Source: JBOFIQ01 sp051654905 (GTDB taxonomy: Bacteria; Actinomycetota; Actinomycetes; Propionibacteriales; Propionibacteriaceae). Taken from it: a stretch of 64,000 nucleotides of DNA. The translations under genes and the position numbers were made by a program. Location of the stretch: NCBI GenBank assembly GCA_051654905.1, contig JBOFYY010000135.1, forward strand, positions 107,937 to 171,936, in the 5' to 3' direction. Each line of letters opens with the position of its first letter. The first letter of the stretch is position 1. Positions 61,735 to 64,000 of this stretch are shown in pieces. Under the pieces are notes generated by a model, which was given only the letters and a program-made list of their open reading frames with translations, did no database searches and was not told where the DNA came from.

Positions 61735-63957
61735 ATGGAACTCGAACCGAATGAGAAACTTGATGTCGAAAATCTCATGCAGGATTTGGAGAACTACCAT
61801 CCGCGTCGCAAAGGTTGGACGTGGCGTGAAGTTCCCGCCGAGGGCGTCGATATGGGGCCTTTCCATTTCCGGGATATGTCTGTTCCGCTGAAGAACTCCA
61901 TCGGTTTGCCAGCATCAAAGTATTTTGAGGGCATTGATCCTCAGCCGGCTCCAGTAGTTACTACTGAAATTGCTTCAGGCCGTTTTGAAGACGATATTCG
62001 ACGGATGCGTATGGCGGCATGGCATGGCGCCGATCATCTGATGGTGATTCGTACTACCGGACAGTCACATATTGACGGTTTGATTGAAGGCACCCCAGAA
62101 GGTATCGGTGGAGTTCCGATCACCCGTAAGCAGATCCGCGCCTCTCGTAAAGCCTGTGACATTATCGAAGACGAAGTTGGTCGTCCGATCAATTTTCACT
62201 CCTACGTTTCTGGTGTTGCTGGCCCGGAGGTAGCGGTACTTTTCGCTGAAGAAGGTATCAACGGCGCCCATCAGGATCCGCAGTACAATGTGCTTTACCG
62301 CAACGTAAATATGATCCGGTCCTTCGTCGATGCGGCCGAAGCTAAATGCGTTATGACTAGCGCTGGTATCTTCCAGATCGATGGTGCTCACAACGCTAAC
62401 GCCACCGCAAAAGCTGGTTGGCTAGTTATGCCCGAGCTGATGGTGCAGCACGGTTTGAACTCGATCTTCTCTCGTATGGTGGGAATGCCTTGCGATTTGA
62501 TCGGGCTATCGACGGTACCGCCTAACTCTCCGCCAGCTCCGAAGCTATGGTACGACCTGCCTTATGCAGTAGCGCTGCGTGATTTCTTCTCCGACTACAA
62601 GTTCCGGGCACAGCAGAACACCCGTTACATCGAAGCCGATATCGAAGAAGCAGTACGTACTCACACCATCGATACCATCATTTCGATGCTGACTCATGCC
62701 GATATTCAGTCAACGATTACCCCCGATGAGGGACGTAACGTACCGTGGCATTACAACAACATTCGTGGTGTTCAGACGGTCAAGCAGACCTGGTCGGGTA
62801 TGGATGGCATCAAAGAACTGCTATCGCTTAACCATGATGGCCCATTGGGTGAAATGGTTCGCGATATTAAGGTACGTGCGGTGGCATTCCTAGAGGAAGC
62901 TATTGAGATTGGCGGTTACTTCTCGGCCGTCGAAAAGGGCTTCTTCGTAGATTCAGCTAAGTACCCGCAGCGCAATGGTGACGGTATTGCCCGCGATCCG
63001 CAAGGCGGTGTCGGAGCGGACTCGATCGTAGAGCGCGATGCAGATTACTTCGCCCCAGTATCAGCCCACTTCGGTAACAGCTCTATCCCAGCTTGGGTGA
63101 AAGAGTGGCAGCCAGAGGTCGTCAATCCTTGGGATGTTATCGACGGTGATACGTTGCATGATGTCGAGAAGATTGTTTTCATCGATGAGCTAGATCCTAG
63201 CGATTCAGCATCGGTACGTTTGGATCGTACAAAAGACTTCCGCAAGGGCGGCGATCTAATCAAGCCAGAGGTTGAATCTGCTGGCGATGGTATGATCAAT
63301 ATTCAACTTTTCGTTCCCGAAAATGTTGATATTGCTGAAGTTTATGCCGTCGAAATGGCAAAGAAACTAGGCCTAGGCGATCCGGAAGTTATTAATGTCC
63401 AGATCATGCATCCCAGCGAAGGAACTTTCGTTGAGGTGAAGGGTCGGGTTGGCTTTGCTATCGAGCGTAGTTCGCTGAAAATCCCAGAAAAGGAAGTTAT
63501 TCTTCCCGAGGAAGAGCTGCGTGAAGCCGTTAAGCAGGTTGGGCTACATGTAGTGGCGGGTACAGTCGGCGAAGACGAGCATTCTGTCGGTATGCGAGAA
63601 ATCATCGATATCAAACATGGTGGTGTCGAAAAGTATGGTGTTAAATACACCTACTTAGGTACCTCGGTTCCGATCGAAAAGATTGTTGACGCAGCTATCG
63701 AAACTGGGTCGCAAGCTATTTTGATTTCGACGGTTATCAGCCACAATGACGTACACCGCACCATGATGAAGAAGCTCAACGATCTCTGCATCGAAAAGGG
63801 TATCCGCGACAACATCATCTTGATTGCTGGTGGTACACAGGTACACCGCGAAATGGCTAAGGAAACTGGTCTTGACGCTACCTTCGGTCGCGGGACTAAG
63901 GGCATTCACGTAGTTAATGCGATGGTGAAGAAGCTCCGGGAACGCGGAGTTCTCTAA
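61735..63957 (+). CDS. oraE: D-ornithine 4,5-aminomutase large subunit
   Basis: A 740-aa catalytic subunit that moves the terminal amino group of D-ornithine to C4, giving 2,4-diaminopentanoate, using adenosylcobalamin and PLP. A TIM-barrel domain (residues about 50-450) precedes the Rossmann B12 domain. The cobalamin-binding DxHxxG is DEHSVG, with the cobalt-ligand His at 616. Eleven residues on, Lys627 sits where the clostridial enzyme has its PLP lysine (about 629, with His about 618). AAAGGAGG lies 6 nt before ATG 61735; a longer overlap with oraS is not needed. Intact and full length. Confidence 0.95.
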   Translation: MELEPNEKLDVENLMQDLENYHPRRKGWTWREVPAEGVDMGPFHFRDMSVPLKNSIGLPASKYFEGIDPQPAPVVTTEIASGRFEDDIRRMRMAAWHGADHLMVIRTTGQSHIDGLIEGTPEGIGGVPITRKQIRASRKACDIIEDEVGRPINFHSYVSGVAGPEVAVLFAEEGINGAHQDPQYNVLYRNVNMIRSFVDAAEAKCVMTSAGIFQIDGAHNANATAKAGWLVMPELMVQHGLNSIFSRMVGMPCDLIGLSTVPPNSPPAPKLWYDLPYAVALRDFFSDYKFRAQQNTRYIEADIEEAVRTHTIDTIISMLTHADIQSTITPDEGRNVPWHYNNIRGVQTVKQTWSGMDGIKELLSLNHDGPLGEMVRDIKVRAVAFLEEAIEIGGYFSAVEKGFFVDSAKYPQRNGDGIARDPQGGVGADSIVERDADYFAPVSAHFGNSSIPAWVKEWQPEVVNPWDVIDGDTLHDVEKIVFIDELDPSDSASVRLDRTKDFRKGGDLIKPEVESAGDGMINIQLFVPENVDIAEVYAVEMAKKLGLGDPEVINVQIMHPSEGTFVEVKGRVGFAIERSSLKIPEKEVILPEEELREAVKQVGLHVVAGTVGEDEHSVGMREIIDIKHGGVEKYGVKYTYLGTSVPIEKIVDAAIETGSQAILISTVISHNDVHRTMMKKLNDLCIEKGIRDNIILIAGGTQVHREMAKETGLDATFGRGTKGIHVVNAMVKKLRERGVL

Positions 63958-63982
63958 ACAGTTGTTATAAAGAGTGGTGGCC

Positions 63983-64000
63983 CCCGATCATAAGATCGGG
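63983..64000 (+). terminator. Hairpin at the window edge after oraE
   Basis: CCCGATC-ATAA-GATCGGG, a perfect 7-bp stem ending at the last base. It may terminate the oraSE transcript; what follows is outside the window. Confidence 0.5.

Noticed and set aside
1..64000. tRNA and rRNA genes
   Set aside because: I looked through the intergenic gaps and found no tRNA-like cloverleaf or rRNA segment that I could support.

Overview
The window looks like a chromosomal segment of a low-to-moderate-GC actinobacterium, most likely a member of the Actinomycetaceae (the Actinomyces/Arcanobacterium/Gleimia side of the family). The grounds are the rpsF-ssb-rpsR-rplI block with an actinobacterial-type SSB tail, an MprA/MprB-like two-component pair, frequent GTG starts, an LAXTG-type cell-wall sorting signal, a near-perfect DtxR/IdeR iron box, actinobacterial-type HutH and a DUF2599 secreted protein. 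The genus is inference; no rRNA gene is present.

Layout. (1) 1-5055: an AT-richer polymorphic-toxin locus. It holds the 3' end of a large Rhs/YD-repeat gene with a toxin-44-like tip, a candidate membrane immunity gene, a displaced GIY-YIG (Tox-URI2-like) toxin tip with a broken 5' junction, and an Imm26-like immunity gene interrupted at a run of six T. (2) 5056-16178: PlsC-like acyltransferase and SDR, pta-ackA, nfo, two tandem acyl-CoA synthetases, then the ribosomal/SSB operon. (3) 16219-20488: tpx, an aminotransferase, ogt, a 51-aa membrane protein between two copies of a hairpin, and a DUF1846 protein. (4) 20768-26287: a very large S8 protease with an LARTG anchor. (5) 26452-33656: ahpC/ahpF/oxyR peroxide defence, the two-component system, an MFS exporter and a low-molecular-weight phosphatase. 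(6) 33953-35880: ornithine carbamoyltransferase and carbamate kinase. (7) 35954-39912: a heterodimeric ABC exporter bracketed by two 68-nt palindromic repeats. (8) 39940-47257: a DUF2599 pair, deoC-gntR, a sugar-type ABC importer, and a UshA-like 5'-nucleotidase whose LPHTG motif is followed by almost nothing. (9) 47431-55259: a complete histidine-to-glutamate (hut) pathway interrupted by an intergenic region with a DtxR box and several hairpins. (10) 55450-59213: a 2-oxo-acid dehydrogenase operon (E1a, E1b, E2, no E3). (11) 60221-63957: ord-oraS-oraE, part of the oxidative ornithine fermentation pathway.

Together the genes suggest an amino-acid-fermenting, host-associated lifestyle. Histidine goes to glutamate. 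Citrulline/ornithine goes through carbamoyl phosphate (arcB/arcC, ATP), and ornithine through OraSE and Ord towards alanine and acetyl-CoA. Pta-AckA turns acetyl-CoA into ATP. Peroxide defence (Tpx, AhpCF, OxyR), a wall-anchored protease, a multidrug-type exporter and a contact-toxin locus fit a mucosal niche. The most unusual points are the toxin/immunity cassette with its homopolymer frame break, the iron box beside a multi-hairpin segment in the hut cluster, the 68-nt palindromes around the exporter, the truncated sorting signal, and the ornithine aminomutase genes in an actinobacterium.
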